DNA of 64,000 nucleotides from Chrysoperla carnea (taxonomy: Eukaryota > Arthropoda > Insecta > Neuroptera > Chrysopidae), in assembly GCF_905475395.1 (NCBI RefSeq), contig NC_058337.1, forward strand, positions 135,367,960 to 135,431,959. The letters run 5' to 3'. The notes under the pieces were generated by a model. That model saw only the letters and a list, made by a program, of their open reading frames with translations, was not told the DNA's origin and did no database searches. The stretch's first letter is position 1. Each line of letters begins with the position of its first letter. The translations under genes were made by a program, and so were the position numbers. Below are positions 1 through 10,813 of the stretch, piece by piece.

Positions 1-372
1 CCGTTAGAGATAGAACAAAAGTTAAAGTAAAAAATGTTCCTTATAAAAAAATAAACAACTTTTGTTTGAAACATTTTTTCGTAAACGTCACTGTTTATCC
101 GTGAGGGCGCAAATTAGTACAAAACTTGGATGTCCATTTTCTCCAAAACTATAAAATATAGAGAGTTGAAAACTTGCAGGTAGCTTCAACGAGTGTTCTT
201 GTGAAACATTCTGGAAAAACGGAAACAAATTCTTGAAAATTTTTGAAAGTCAGAAAATTAGTTTTTTAAACTCTATTAATTTATATTCTTAATGCAAGCT
301 TTATTATTCAACGCTTTCTATACAGAGTAACTCAACAAATAACTCAGTCAATTGTTTGTTTTCACTTGTAAA
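1..372 (-). repeat. REP-A interspersed repeat, partial copy cut by window start
   Basis: This is one of at least eight copies of an abundant repeat. The family marks are a block complementary to AACTTTTGTTCTATCTCTAA at one end and CAATTGACTGAGTT followed by AACAATTAAC-like sequence at the other. This copy runs in reverse and ends at TTGTTTTCACTTG. Its inner part (about 150-330) matches the fragment at 34797-35023 better than the other copies, so there are at least two subfamilies. No coding capacity is visible. Confidence 0.7.
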
Positions 373-1559
373 AATGCATATTTAAAGTGATGAAATGAAT
401 GGCAATTGTGTGTTATTTCTTCTTTAAGCGATTTTCTCTTAATGGCATCTCTTAAAGCAACTCATTCAAAAACTATGGTATATATCGAAAAATTTCTTCT
501 CTTCGTAATTTTCCTTTAATTTTCCCAAGTTTTAACAGAATCCACTCTCAAAATTTGATACGTAAGTCTCAAATATTTTCATACACTCGTAAATATATTT
601 TTTGAAAAAAAATCTGACGGATTGTTTTCAGATAACAAAAAATTGGAATTTTAACATGTTGTGAAAATGTTGAATGAACGCATATATTTTCGATAGTGTT
701 GCTCCACCTTCTATAGATTAAAAATCTTTATTAGATTAAAAATTAATATCTATACATCTTTTGTAAAACATTGATATCGATTCCCTGTACCGTACGGTTT
801 GAAGAGAAATTATTTGTCAATGTAAGCGTTTTTACCAAAAGAAAAGAACAGTTATAGCTACCAAAAAATGCTGACTTATTTCTTTTCATAAAATTGTTAA
901 CTTTTAGTAACAATTATCCATTTCTCTTTTCTTAAAATTATCATAACTTTAAGTGAAAATTAGAAATTCTTAAATTTTTCATATGAAAAACAATTTTTTT
1001 TTCATAAAAGTTTTACTAAAAGATTTTCGACTATTTAATTTTTTTCTAAATATTTTAAACAATTTATTCATACTTGATTTTAAGCTTTTTCTATAACAAC
1101 ATTTTAACAATAATAGAACCGTCTGCTTCTTTCTAGATAACGTTATATTGTTTCTTGATTAAACTTTCTCGTGTTTTTGTTTTTTTCGTAAAAACTTTTA
1201 TTTTTATACTTTGTAAATTATCATCAACCTTGACTTTCATTTTATCGAAAAATAAAATCGTTTATAGTCCGAGAGATTTATCAAAATACCTTGAATTTCG
1301 ACTTATCTACGTTAGAAATTTAGAATTTAAAAACTGGTATGTTGCTTCGATTTGTTGGTCTTGAGGTCCTACTTTCATACCAACTCAAACAGATCATATT
1401 AAATTTGATAACAGGGTGAAATTCAATTAAAAAACAAAAAAAGCAATAGTAATCTCGGGGCACCAAATTGCCTAATTTAGTTTTGCGTAGGTTTTCTGGG
1501 AAACTATGAATTATTGAAGGTTGCCAATAGTGTATGCTGCTTTGAATTTTATTGTTATA
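373..1559. other. Intergenic AT-rich stretch
   Basis: I see no gene here. The sequence is low-complexity AT-rich DNA with many A and T runs. The one open frame, at 1155-1364, is short, AT-driven and resembles nothing recognisable. Confidence 0.6.
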
Positions 1560-2069
1560 CTAGCTGTGAACTACCCGCTTTGCTGGGCAACATCCCCACT
1601 TGCACCCCTCCCTCCACATTTCCTTGCGTGGGATAACAGTTTTGTAATGTACACGTCATGCTCTTTTATTTGATACCCCACTTAGGTATATTTGTAAATA
1701 TTCGATAATTCCTTCCCACTTTCTCGCTACACCTTTCTACCCTCCGAAGGTTAAAAGTAGATAAAAACAATAGATCTTTGAAGCTGGTTGTATATCGTGT
1801 CAATATTTGAGCTTAATCGATGCACAACTTTTTTAGTTTTTAAAGCATATCCCTTTCAACCCCTATTTCAACCCCTTACTCTACTATAATATGGATGTAT
1901 TATACATAAAAACCTTCCTCTTGAATCACTCTATCTATTAAAAAAACTATTACCGCACTCTATTATTACCGCATCAAAATCCGTTGCGTAGTTTCAAAGA
2001 TTTAAGCGTACAAAGGGACATAGGGACATAGGGACAGAAAAAGCGACTTTGTTTTATAATATGTAGTGA
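1560..2069 (-). mobile_element. Non-autonomous Helitron
   Basis: Read on the minus strand the element begins with TC (TCACTACATATTATAAAAC) and ends with CTAG followed by T. The 3' end is preceded by a GC-rich short hairpin, CCCAGCAAAGCGGG. A 5'-TC end, a 3'-CTAG end with a subterminal hairpin, and insertion between A and T without target duplication are the Helitron hallmarks. About 510 bp, with no Rep/helicase coding. It contains a short tandem of GGGACATA near 2018-2036. Confidence 0.7.
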
Positions 2070-2576
2070 TTTCATATCAATCACGTATGACAATCATAAG
2101 TTAGTCAAAGAAGGTGATTTTCCCATATTGAATAACCGGAGTTTTTCCGAAATTATTAAATATGTAAGATTGAAAATTAGTGAAGAGTTACGAATAGAAG
2201 TTTTCTTAATTGTATTCTTCTATTAGTATTAGGGGGTGAAAGAGCTCTTTCGTTCAAAATTGGTTTAAGAACGCGTAGATTAAAGGGATTCCCTCGCGTG
2301 ATGAGTTCAAAAAATCGATTCTTTGTCGTTTTTGCATAAATTGATTCCTTAAAATGTGTAGAATATGTTCAGATAAGTACTTGAAACTTTAAACGCAAGT
2401 TTTCTCAAAACAGTGTTTTTTAAATTTGTCTATAACTCGAGAAATATTAAACCCATTCACTTGAAAAAGGACTCACCCTATGTAAACGCAAGATGAACTA
2501 GTATCATTCAAAAGATCCGAGTATTTCTATTTTTTTTCATAACAAAATAAAAAGAAATCATGAATTTAAAATTTTT

Positions 2577-2730
2577 AACTTCCTGCTAAGAAAATAGGGA
2601 AGTTATTGTTTTCACCCCGTTTTGCCAAAATCGAGTTTTCATCAGATCTCGACGTTTTAAGGTGTCAGGAAGCTTCCCTGACTACTTCCGCGAGGGTGTC
2701 TGTATGGCTGTATGTATGTATGAGTTGTAT

Positions 2731-2826
<96 letters not shown>

Positions 2827-3250
2827 ATATGTGTAAACCTCTCATAACTTTTGAACGGCTTGATCGCGGTTGGTGCCATTCGAAAGGGCTTGACCAAATT
2901 TTTGAGGCCTATTTGGACCGATTCGAACCGATAGATTTCGAGAAATCTCAAAAAAACTGCAAAAAAAAAAATTTTTTTTAAGTGGTTTTTTTTGAATAAC
3001 TTGTAAACGGCTGTATCCATCAATTCCAAAAACTAATCAGCTCTCAACATCAAAAAACCACGTCGATCACCACCAGCCCGGTCAAAATCGGTTGATTCGT
3101 TCGTGAGTAATCGTTGACGAATGAAAACCCAAAAAAGCGTTTTTTCGGTATAACCTCAAAATTGTTTGTTCTATCAATTGAAACTTAAAGATTCTTCATG
3201 AAGCTTCAAAAACTGCGTCGAATGTCACCAACCGCGATTTCCCTCTATTT
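2577..3250 (+). repeat. Interspersed repeat carrying a long (GT)n tract
   Basis: The block starts around ACTTCCTGCTAAGAAAATAG and consists of phrases typical of noncoding insect repeats (GGTCAAAATCGGTTGATTCG, AATAACTTGTAAACGGC). A microsatellite sits inside it. The open frames here are only products of the GT repeat or AT bias. Confidence 0.5.
2733..2825. repeat. (GT)n microsatellite, about 46 units
   Basis: An uninterrupted dinucleotide GT tract of about 93 bp sits inside a larger interspersed repeat. It reads as poly Cys-Val or poly His-Thr in open frames, which are not genes. Confidence 0.97.
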
Positions 3251-4643
3251 CCATTTATTCCCTCTATTTCCAATACTCCGTTCAAAAATTTTAGTATGAT
3301 TGTAAAAATTTAATCAGATTTTAGTCTAAGATCACATCTAATTACAATAAAATGCGAGTGGATATAACATCAGAATAGATAAAATTTTTTACACGTTATG
3401 AGTCAATACTTAGCGGGAAGTTACAGGGATGACCTGCAGGGTCAACCGTTTTCCAAATTTTTTTTTTCAGCAATCTGCCAAATGTCCAGATCAAAATACC
3501 TTTTTTTTTTTCTTTCAAATAAATCGAACAGTAAAAGTCGTGGAGGATGTTACCGTCCTTTTTTTCGACACACATGTCTTCAGAGTTCTACAACATTCCG
3601 TTTTAATGAAGATTTATATTTGAAATTTGTTTTACATAATTTTAAATTAATAATAAATAAATGATACCTCAAAGTTTTATCTTTTTATTGTTCATAAAAA
3701 AAAATTCCCAAAAAATGCTTAAAAAACATTTCTTATAGTGAACAAAAAATTCGCGTTTAAACGGAAGAAAACGATAACTAGATTAATTTGTGGATATCTT
3801 TTTTGGAATTTTGGCATATAATTATTTTGGGTGAAAAGCAAAATCATGCGGAAAAATGTGTAAATTATTAGATATTTGTGTGATTAATTACTGTGAAAGA
3901 AGGAAAAAATATTCTTTAATGAATTTTACATATATGAATGTATAAATCTTCGATCAGAAGTCCCAAATTTGATTCCCAAACATCCAAGGCCAAAAAAAAT
4001 TCTTTAGGAAAGAGAAGATTTTAGATTCTAAGAAAATGGGGATAGAAATTGTTGAAAAAACAGAACCTTAATTCAAATTTTAAACTTATAGTCTTTCAAG
4101 AGTTAGCGTGTGATTGTAATTTGTCAATCGAAAACCTTTTTAATATTAACTTACTGTTTGAAAAAATTTTCATATTTCTTGGACTAATTTTTCTTAATAT
4201 CAGTTTTCTTTTTATAAACGAACGTATAATCAATGACAGTGGCAACAACATTTAAAATATACCTATAGTAATTTTTTTTTATCGCATACATACATAGAAT
4301 GTGGGAGAGAAGATGACATATTTTCGCCCACCAATTCATAAGATTAATGAGAAAATGATGAAATTATAAATCGTATGTGAAATTATGAAACGATGGCATT
4401 AGTAGAATAGGTATACTAGCGTTCAATACATACACTCATTCATAGAGGATATAAGTCAGTCTACCAAATCGAAACCAACTCGAAAATATATAGTTTTTAC
4501 TTAAAAGTATGTACGTTAACAAAATATAATGGATATCGAGAATGAGATTCGGAATATTGATCATACATGAGGTCATAGTTCAGAGTCATTAGTAATGACT
4601 AGTGTGTTTGTACCTACCTACAAGGTGTTTGGGAAACTGTTAA
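3251..4643. other. Intergenic AT-rich stretch
   Basis: I see no gene or classifiable repeat here. Short open frames at 3398-3664 and 4049-4255 are AT-rich and unlike known proteins. Confidence 0.5.
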
Positions 4644-5311
4644 GGTAGTACGAGCACCAAGGCAAGTTTAAACTTGTGGTTAAAAATTTATAATTTCATG
4701 AATGTAGTCGAAAAATAAGAGTAAATTGTTTTTTATCTGCCTTGGTTTTCGAAATATGGAAAGCTAAGTAATTAAAAAAAAATTTAAAATTTCGATGTTT
4801 TGAAAATTACTCCAGATATCCAAAATTTTTCATCTTATATTATCAAGTTGTAACACAGTGCTGGATTACCCATTAGGCCGGACTAGGCCATGGCCTAGGG
4901 CCCCCGACGGGCAGGGGCCCCCACGAAAATCTGATATGATTATTTTTGAACAAAAATTTTCAATTTCAAGTTTTTTTTTTTCAAATTTCGAAAAAAAAAA
5001 ATTGTTTTCCTTCATTGGGTGTGTTTTTGTTCGGCTTGCGAATTTTTTGTCCGGAGAATCTGAATTCTCTAATTATATTGTTCGTTTGATTTCGTTTATA
5101 ACCTTGGAATGATATGAATAGGCTGTACGAATGCTATGAATACACAAATAACGATTAATTTTACAATTATTCAAAAAAGGGGGGCCCCAAAATTTTATTG
5201 GCCTAGGGCCCTCGATGGGCTTAATCCGGTACTGTTGTAACATAATTCACCATCAAAATTGAAAAAATATTTATTTTTTAAATTTGTGTTGCCACTAATT
5301 TCAAAGACACC
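4644..5311. mobile_element. TTAA-flanked MITE, interrupted by a hAT MITE
   Basis: The left end is TTAA followed by GGTAGTACGAGCACCAAGG. The right end, ACACC then TTAT, is eroded. The interior has the repeated phrases of this family (CGATATCTGG-like and ATTTTCAAAATATCG-like). Related copies lie at 9731-10112, 29151-29485, 31423-32248, 57219-57466 and from 58997. The TTAA flanks and GG-starting ends suggest a piggyBac-type origin (inference). A hAT MITE at 4856-5234 splits it. Confidence 0.65.
4856..5234. mobile_element. hAT-type MITE (379 bp) with TTGTAACA target duplication
   Basis: The element starts CAGTGCTGGATTACCC and ends GGGCTTAATCCGGTACTG, imperfect terminal inverted repeats with the CAGTG / CACTG-like ends usual for hAT elements. 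It is flanked on both sides by the identical 8-mer TTGTAACA (4848-4855 and 5235-5242), the hAT target-site duplication length. GC-rich subterminal blocks (GGCCTAGGGCCCCCG and GGCCTAGGGCCCTCG) lie near the two ends. There is no transposase. It inserted into an older TTAA-type MITE. Confidence 0.85.
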
Positions 5312-5719
5312 TTATTTAACAAAACTATCAAGTACTCTCACAAGAACTATGTTCTCACCTACAAATTAAAAAAGCAAATATTTTTATGTAAATGTTAGTT
5401 TTATCATCCAGCACTAAAAATAATATAATATGAAATATTTTAGTTTTGTAAATTTGTAAGCATAATTATCAGAATACTTAATTGTGCTTGCAAACATACA
5501 AATCCCATTATTTTATTGATATAGTGATGATTAGGGTCTAAGTTTGTATTCGCGGCAAACATAACTCAGGTAACTAAATATTTTGGGAAACAAACTATTT
5601 GGTTACCTGATCATTGACAATACCGAAATTTTTAACTAAATTCGAAAATTGGCGGTTCTTTAACCAATAATTTCTACCAAAATTTTATCATCCTGTTTTA
5701 AACAGAAAAATAAAAAATA

Positions 5720-6250
5720 AATAAAAAAAATTTCAGCTTGATGTCTGTCGTTTTTGAATTATCGTGTTGACCGATGGGCGGACAGATGTACCGGAAAACC
5801 AAAATTTGTTTGTGTCATTATTTCATACATACTTATAGGCCAAAAGGTAGGTATAAAAATTAATGGCATAAAATTACCTCTCAAATAAAACTAATTTCAT
5901 TGATATAAAATTATTTTTCTTTTTAACCGCCGAACCAAAAAAGGGGTGTTATAAGTGTGACCGCTATGTGTGTCTGTCTGTGGCATCGTAGCGCCTAAAC
6001 GGATTAACCGATATGGATTTTTTTGTTGCTTTTGAAAGGTAATTTAATGGGGAGTGTTCTCCGTTATGTTTCAAGTTCGAGTTTATGGTTGCATACCCGG
6101 AACAACTAAAAAATCTGGTCAAAATCGGTTCAGTTTGTAGAAGGCTCTAAGGAAAAACGTAATTTAATGGAGATTGTTCTTAGATACGTTTCAAGTGCAA
6201 TTTTAGGGTTCCGTACCCGAAAAATTTATTGTCATTTTTTTCAATTTTGT
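5720..6250 (+). repeat. Interspersed noncoding repeats
   Basis: A fragment resembling REP-A (TTTTTGAATTATCGTGTTGAC then a GGACAGA stretch) is followed by a block with CTGTCTGTGGCATCGTAGC, GGTAATTTAATGG twice and GGGTTCCGTACCC. The second block is partly repeated at 7270-7560. No gene is visible. Confidence 0.5.
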
Positions 6251-6369
6251 AAATTTCACTTGTCTTACTATAATTTATAGTTGTGAAGTGGTAATATCTG
6301 ACTGAACAACCCTGTATTTACTATAAGATCACCTTAATAAGATTTTAATAATTTATATACCTTATGTTA

Positions 6370-6804
6370 TCTCTATATATTATAAAAGCGACAGTAAGCA
6401 TGTTTGTTTGTTTGTTTGTTACACTTTCACGCTTAAACTAGCGAATGGTTTTTAATGAAACTGTACAGCAATATAGCTGATATATCAGAATAACACATGA
6501 ACTATAATTTATAAAGATATATTAAAAGAAAAATTAGAAAAATAAAAAAATTTAACTTAATTTGGCATGTGAAATTACCATAAATTACAGATTTTTGAAA
6601 AATAGTCAATATAAAATATTTCAAGGCCATCTTCTCTGATATACTCAATGAATAATTACTATCATACATTTAAAAAAATAATATATTTTACCTGTGTAAA
6701 ACAATCCCCACTATTATTTCGAGTGTTATAGAAAAGGGTAAGTGGGAGCAATCTATATCAATCTTTACTTTTAAACCCAGCGAAGCGGGTGGGTATCACT
6801 CTAG
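6370..6804 (+). mobile_element. Non-autonomous Helitron (435 bp)
   Basis: The 5' end is TCTCTATATATTATAAAAGC directly after A. The 3' end is a palindromic CCCAGCGAAGCGGGTGGG followed by TATCACTCTAG and then T, which fits Helitron termini. The interior is AT-rich and noncoding with a (TTTG)n run near the 5' end. A 5'-truncated relative lies in reverse at 51093-51500, sharing the internal AACACATGAACTATAATTT-like block. Confidence 0.75.
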
Positions 6805-7639
6805 TCTTTAAATAATACAAATAAATACTATTTACTATAATAAGTAAACACAATCTCAATATTCAATGTGTTTGTCTGACACTTTTTTTTTACCCATACA
6901 GCAGTCAACGAGAGAGGTAAACCCTTGTCTAGTTAGAAGAAATAAATTCGAATAATAATAGACGTTTTTTTTTTTTCGTTGAATTTTATTTACACAGACA
7001 AAATCAGATTAACTTTATTTAACTAATAGAAAATCGAAATTAATAAAGTTTTCACTTTGTAAATGTGTAGAAAAGTTTATACTGTTTATATATAGGGTTT
7101 CGTTCCAAAGTAGAAAATATAAAATGAGTACCGTACGGAGGGAGGCACGTGGGGACACCCTTACTAAATTATTTTATAATCTGCGAGTCTCTTGTTTTTC
7201 CTGACAGCTATTATTTTCCAACAGAAAATACCCTAAAATTCTTATCAATTTTGTAAAGCCTGTCTATCAGCAAGATTTTTTAGTCCCCGACTAAAATAAG
7301 AGACGTTATAAGTTTAACGTGTTTATGTTTCTGTGTGTGTGTCTGTGGTATCGTAGCTCCTAAATGGACGAAACTATTTTTATTTTTTGTTTGTTTCAAA
7401 GTTAATTTGATCGAGGCAAATCTAAGCTATATTTCAAGTGCGATGATCTTCAAACGATTTCAAGATGATCTTCAGACGACTGATTAAAAATTCAAAATCG
7501 GTTCATCCGTTTAGAAGCTACAATGCCACAAACGAATCGACCAAACCTGTTTTTATGTCGGGGGTTTCTTTAAATTTTTAACTTAATATTATTTAATTTG
7601 AAAAAAATTAGCGGCCCCTTGTGTCTTTTTTAACTTAAC
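6805..7639. other. Intergenic, repeat fragments only
   Basis: It holds a CGTACGGAGGGAGGCACG block and, at 7270-7560, a relative of the 5930-6240 repeat (GTCTGTGGTATCGTAGCTCC). No gene is visible. Confidence 0.5.
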
Positions 7640-8009
7640 ATATGCTCAAAACAAAAGTTGTTTAATTTTTGATAAAGAACATTTTTTACATTTAAACTTT
7701 TGTTCTATCTCTAACGGTTTACAAGATGGGTCCTACGGACCCAAGACCCAATTGACCTATGATGCTCATTTACGAACTTGACCTCACTTTTTACGTCCTG
7801 AGTACGCTGTAAAAATTTCAGCTCGATATCTTTTTTCGCTTTTGAGTTATCGTGTCCACAGACGGACGGACGGACAACCGTAAATGGACTAATTAGGTGA
7901 TTTTATGAACACCTATAACAAAATTTTTTCATAGCATCATTATTTTTAAGCGTTACAAACTTGGGACTAAACTTAATATACTATGTATATTTCATATATG
8001 CATGGTATA
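7640..8009 (+). repeat. REP-A interspersed repeat, 5'-truncated copy
   Basis: It matches the family from ACTTTTGTTCTATCTCTAAC through GACGGACGGACGGAC to the right-end block TATATGCATGGTATA. The left part with CAATTGACTGAGTT is missing. Confidence 0.75.
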
Positions 8010-8689
8010 AAAATCTATCTGTTACCAGGTATGAGCTGGACTGAGCTTTTCAGTGAGTCTGAAAGCCTAGATGAAGTTTAATTTCTGCGTAAGATGTGCA
8101 CATATAGACCGACCATTTTTTTGCTTGAAGCCATTTTTATCAATAAAGCTTATTTTTCTAGTTTCTTAGATTTTTATTTTTTTACAAATTTTCAAATAGT
8201 TCTATCGACAGCTACTTATCCATAATAGACTATTGTTTTAATTTAATCACTTGCGATTTAATTTTTTATATTTCATTTACTTTAATAATTTTTAAATATT
8301 TTTTATTTTAATTAGAAATACGTGTTATACGATAGATAATATAGCATGAAAATTTTATTTGCAAAGGTTAAATGCATGAAAACATGAATAACATTAATTT
8401 GGTCATGTTTATACCAATTAAAAAATAACAAGATTATAAGAAAATAACTTAAAACTACGTAAAACTCATATTACCCTTTAAAAATTGCTAGCTTATGGGG
8501 TATCGCATACGTATTCATTGGGTTTTGTCATACATAATTAAACGTATGTTTAAATATTTCTATTTAAAAAAATTTGTCTTAATTTTAAGATCAGCAATTT
8601 GTGGCTGCTTCTTTCACTCTGTACCTAAATCTTTTATTTATACGTATGATATAAAAAATTTCAATATTACACTCTTTGTAATATAAGAA

Positions 8690-9275
8690 AAACAAGTGAA
8701 AACAAACAATTGACTGAGTTAAATGTTGAAATACCATGTATAGACAGTGTTGATTACTCTGTAATATTACACATCCATGCATGTCACACATACATAACTA
8801 ATATAACTGATATTCCTATATTAATACATACTATACAATTTACGCCTAATTTGCTCCCTCACGGTTAAACAGTGATGTTTACGAAAAAATTTATTAAAAA
8901 AATTAAAAAAAAGTTGTTTTGTTTTTTATAAGGAAAATTTTTTACATTTAAACTTTTGTTCTATCTCTAACGGTTTACAAGATAAATCCTACGGACTGAC
9001 AAGACCCAACTGACCTATGTTGCTCATTTACGAACTTGACTTCACTTTTTACGTCATGAGTACACTGTAAAAATGTCAGCTTGATATCTTTTTTCGTTTT
9101 TGTGTTATCGTGTCCACAGACGTACGGACGGACGGACGGACAATCGAAAATAGACTAATTAGGTGATTTTATGAACACCTATACCAAAATTTTGTTCGTA
9201 GCATCAATATTTTTAAGCGTTACAATCTTGGGACTAAACTTAATATACCTTGCATATTACATATATGCATGGTAT
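8690..9275 (+). repeat. REP-A interspersed repeat, near full length
   Basis: The copy runs from AACAAGTGAAAACAAACAAT through ATCTCTAACGG and the (GGAC)n stretch to GCATGGTATA, about 586 bp. It has no useful open frame and no poly-A tail. The left end contains a palindrome around CAATTGACTGAGTTAA. The class is unclear; a MITE or SINE-like origin is possible. Confidence 0.75.
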
Positions 9276-9730
9276 ATAAAAAGTTATATAATCGTCATTA
9301 AAATTCGTAATATGTAAATGTGTTTTAATTAACATGGTATTGTCAAACATTCATTCGTTATATATTTCTTTAATTGATTTTATTTTAATCTATTTGAATT
9401 TTTATTTTACGTAAGTCATAATCATTCAACCTCAACTTTACAAATTCAAAACTAAAAGTGAATAATATGTAATCAAAGTTAAATTGTTCTTTAAAAGTTT
9501 TTACAATTGTTTATACAGGTTTTTGTATACATTATGTAAATATATGGCGTATTTTTACATAATTGAAATTATGTAATCACTATAGATACTAAAATTTTAA
9601 TCGTATAAAGATTTATGTTAACGGTTTGCTTTGATATTTTGTTTTACAACCTACAGCAACGGAAAATTCTCTGTAGACGTGAGTTTTTCTCAAAATTTGC
9701 TATGCATTTTTTTCTAAATTTAATTTTTAA

Positions 9731-10112
9731 CGATATGCGAACACCAGGGCAATTTTAGATAAAAGGCTAGATTTTTTCATATGAAGTTAGACTAAGTCTA
9801 AATCAATTGTGAAAATTTGAGTGTGGCTGCCCGGTTATCTAAATAAATAAATGACTTCAAAAGTTGGCATATTTAACATTGGTTTTATGGTAAAACGATA
9901 GATTGATTATATGTTTTCATAGATTTCTCCAAAACAATCCAATTTAAAAAAAATATTTTTTCCATATCTAGAGTAATAGAGAATAAGAATAAAATTTTTC
10001 GATATCTAGAGTAATTTTCAAAATATCGAAAATTGAAAATTTTGTCTAATTAATTAGCTTTCGATATTTCAAAAACTAAATATAAAATTGCTTTGGTGCT
10101 CGTACTTAAACC
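9731..10112. mobile_element. TTAA-flanked MITE
   Basis: It is bounded by TTAA at 9727-9730 and 10113-10116. Its ends are CGATATGCGAACACCAGGG and GGTGCTCGTACTTAAACC, imperfect inverted repeats. The interior segment around 9880-9930 gives the uninterrupted version of sequence that REP-A has split at 28446-29013. Confidence 0.65.
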
Positions 10113-10451
10113 TTAAACGACTAAACAATATCAAAACAAACAGGTCTGAACGAGCGAATAGATAAGCGTACTGAGTGGAATATTCTCCTGTGAATGTGAG
10201 TGTATATTCGCTTCGTGCATGTGTTTTATTTCAGGAAGTTATCATAGTAACGACACACTACTTTATTTATGTTATTTTATGGATGGAAATATAAGTCTAT
10301 GGATTGTATATATGGTTTACATTGAAAATGTAATACTATATTCTAACCAATTTAAATAAGTAATTATTTATGTTAATTTAAAAAATATTATTTATGTTAT
10401 TTCGTCTAAATTTTTTTTTTTTTTTCTTGAATACTTTGAATTTGATGAATT

Positions 10452-10813
10452 TTTAGCACGTAGCGATCGTTCTCCTTCTTTATAACCTCCATGAGGTATA
10501 GTGATAAATTAATGATAAGGTATCTGCTATTGACTCCGTGTATAGTCTTGGTAGGGAGAATCAGACCGACACCAACGCTTTCAGTGGATAATATTGGTGA
10601 AAAGGAAGCTGTTATGACTGTCAAGACATTTAGTAAAAAAAATTAGTCATAACAGCTTCCTTTGTCACCAATATTATCCACTGAAAGCGTTGGCATCGGT
10701 CTGATTCTCCCTACCAAGACTATACACGGAGTCAATAGCAGATACCTTATCATTAATTTATCACTATACCTCATGGAGGTTATAAAGAAGGAGAACGATC
10801 GCTACGTGCTAAA
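10452..10813. repeat. Near-perfect long hairpin (arms about 168 bp, loop 25 nt)
   Basis: Left arm 10452-10619 and right arm 10645-10813 are reverse complements with only a few mismatches; the 25-nt spacer is AT-rich. A transcript of either strand would fold into a long double-stranded RNA. The left arm holds a minus-strand reading frame of over 50 sense codons, which suggests the duplicated segment may derive from a coding exon; I do not recognise the product. A partial third copy of the outer end, GCGATCGTTCTCCTTCTTTA, lies at about 11209-11260. It could also be a MITE, but no target duplication is evident. Confidence 0.8.

Noticed and set aside
2018-2040. CRISPR-like or satellite tandem of GGGACATA
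   Set aside because: Only two to three short units, inside a Helitron; no spacers.
2606-3029. Open frames of poly Cys-Val or His-Thr
   Set aside because: They are produced by the (GT)n microsatellite and its flanks, not by a gene.
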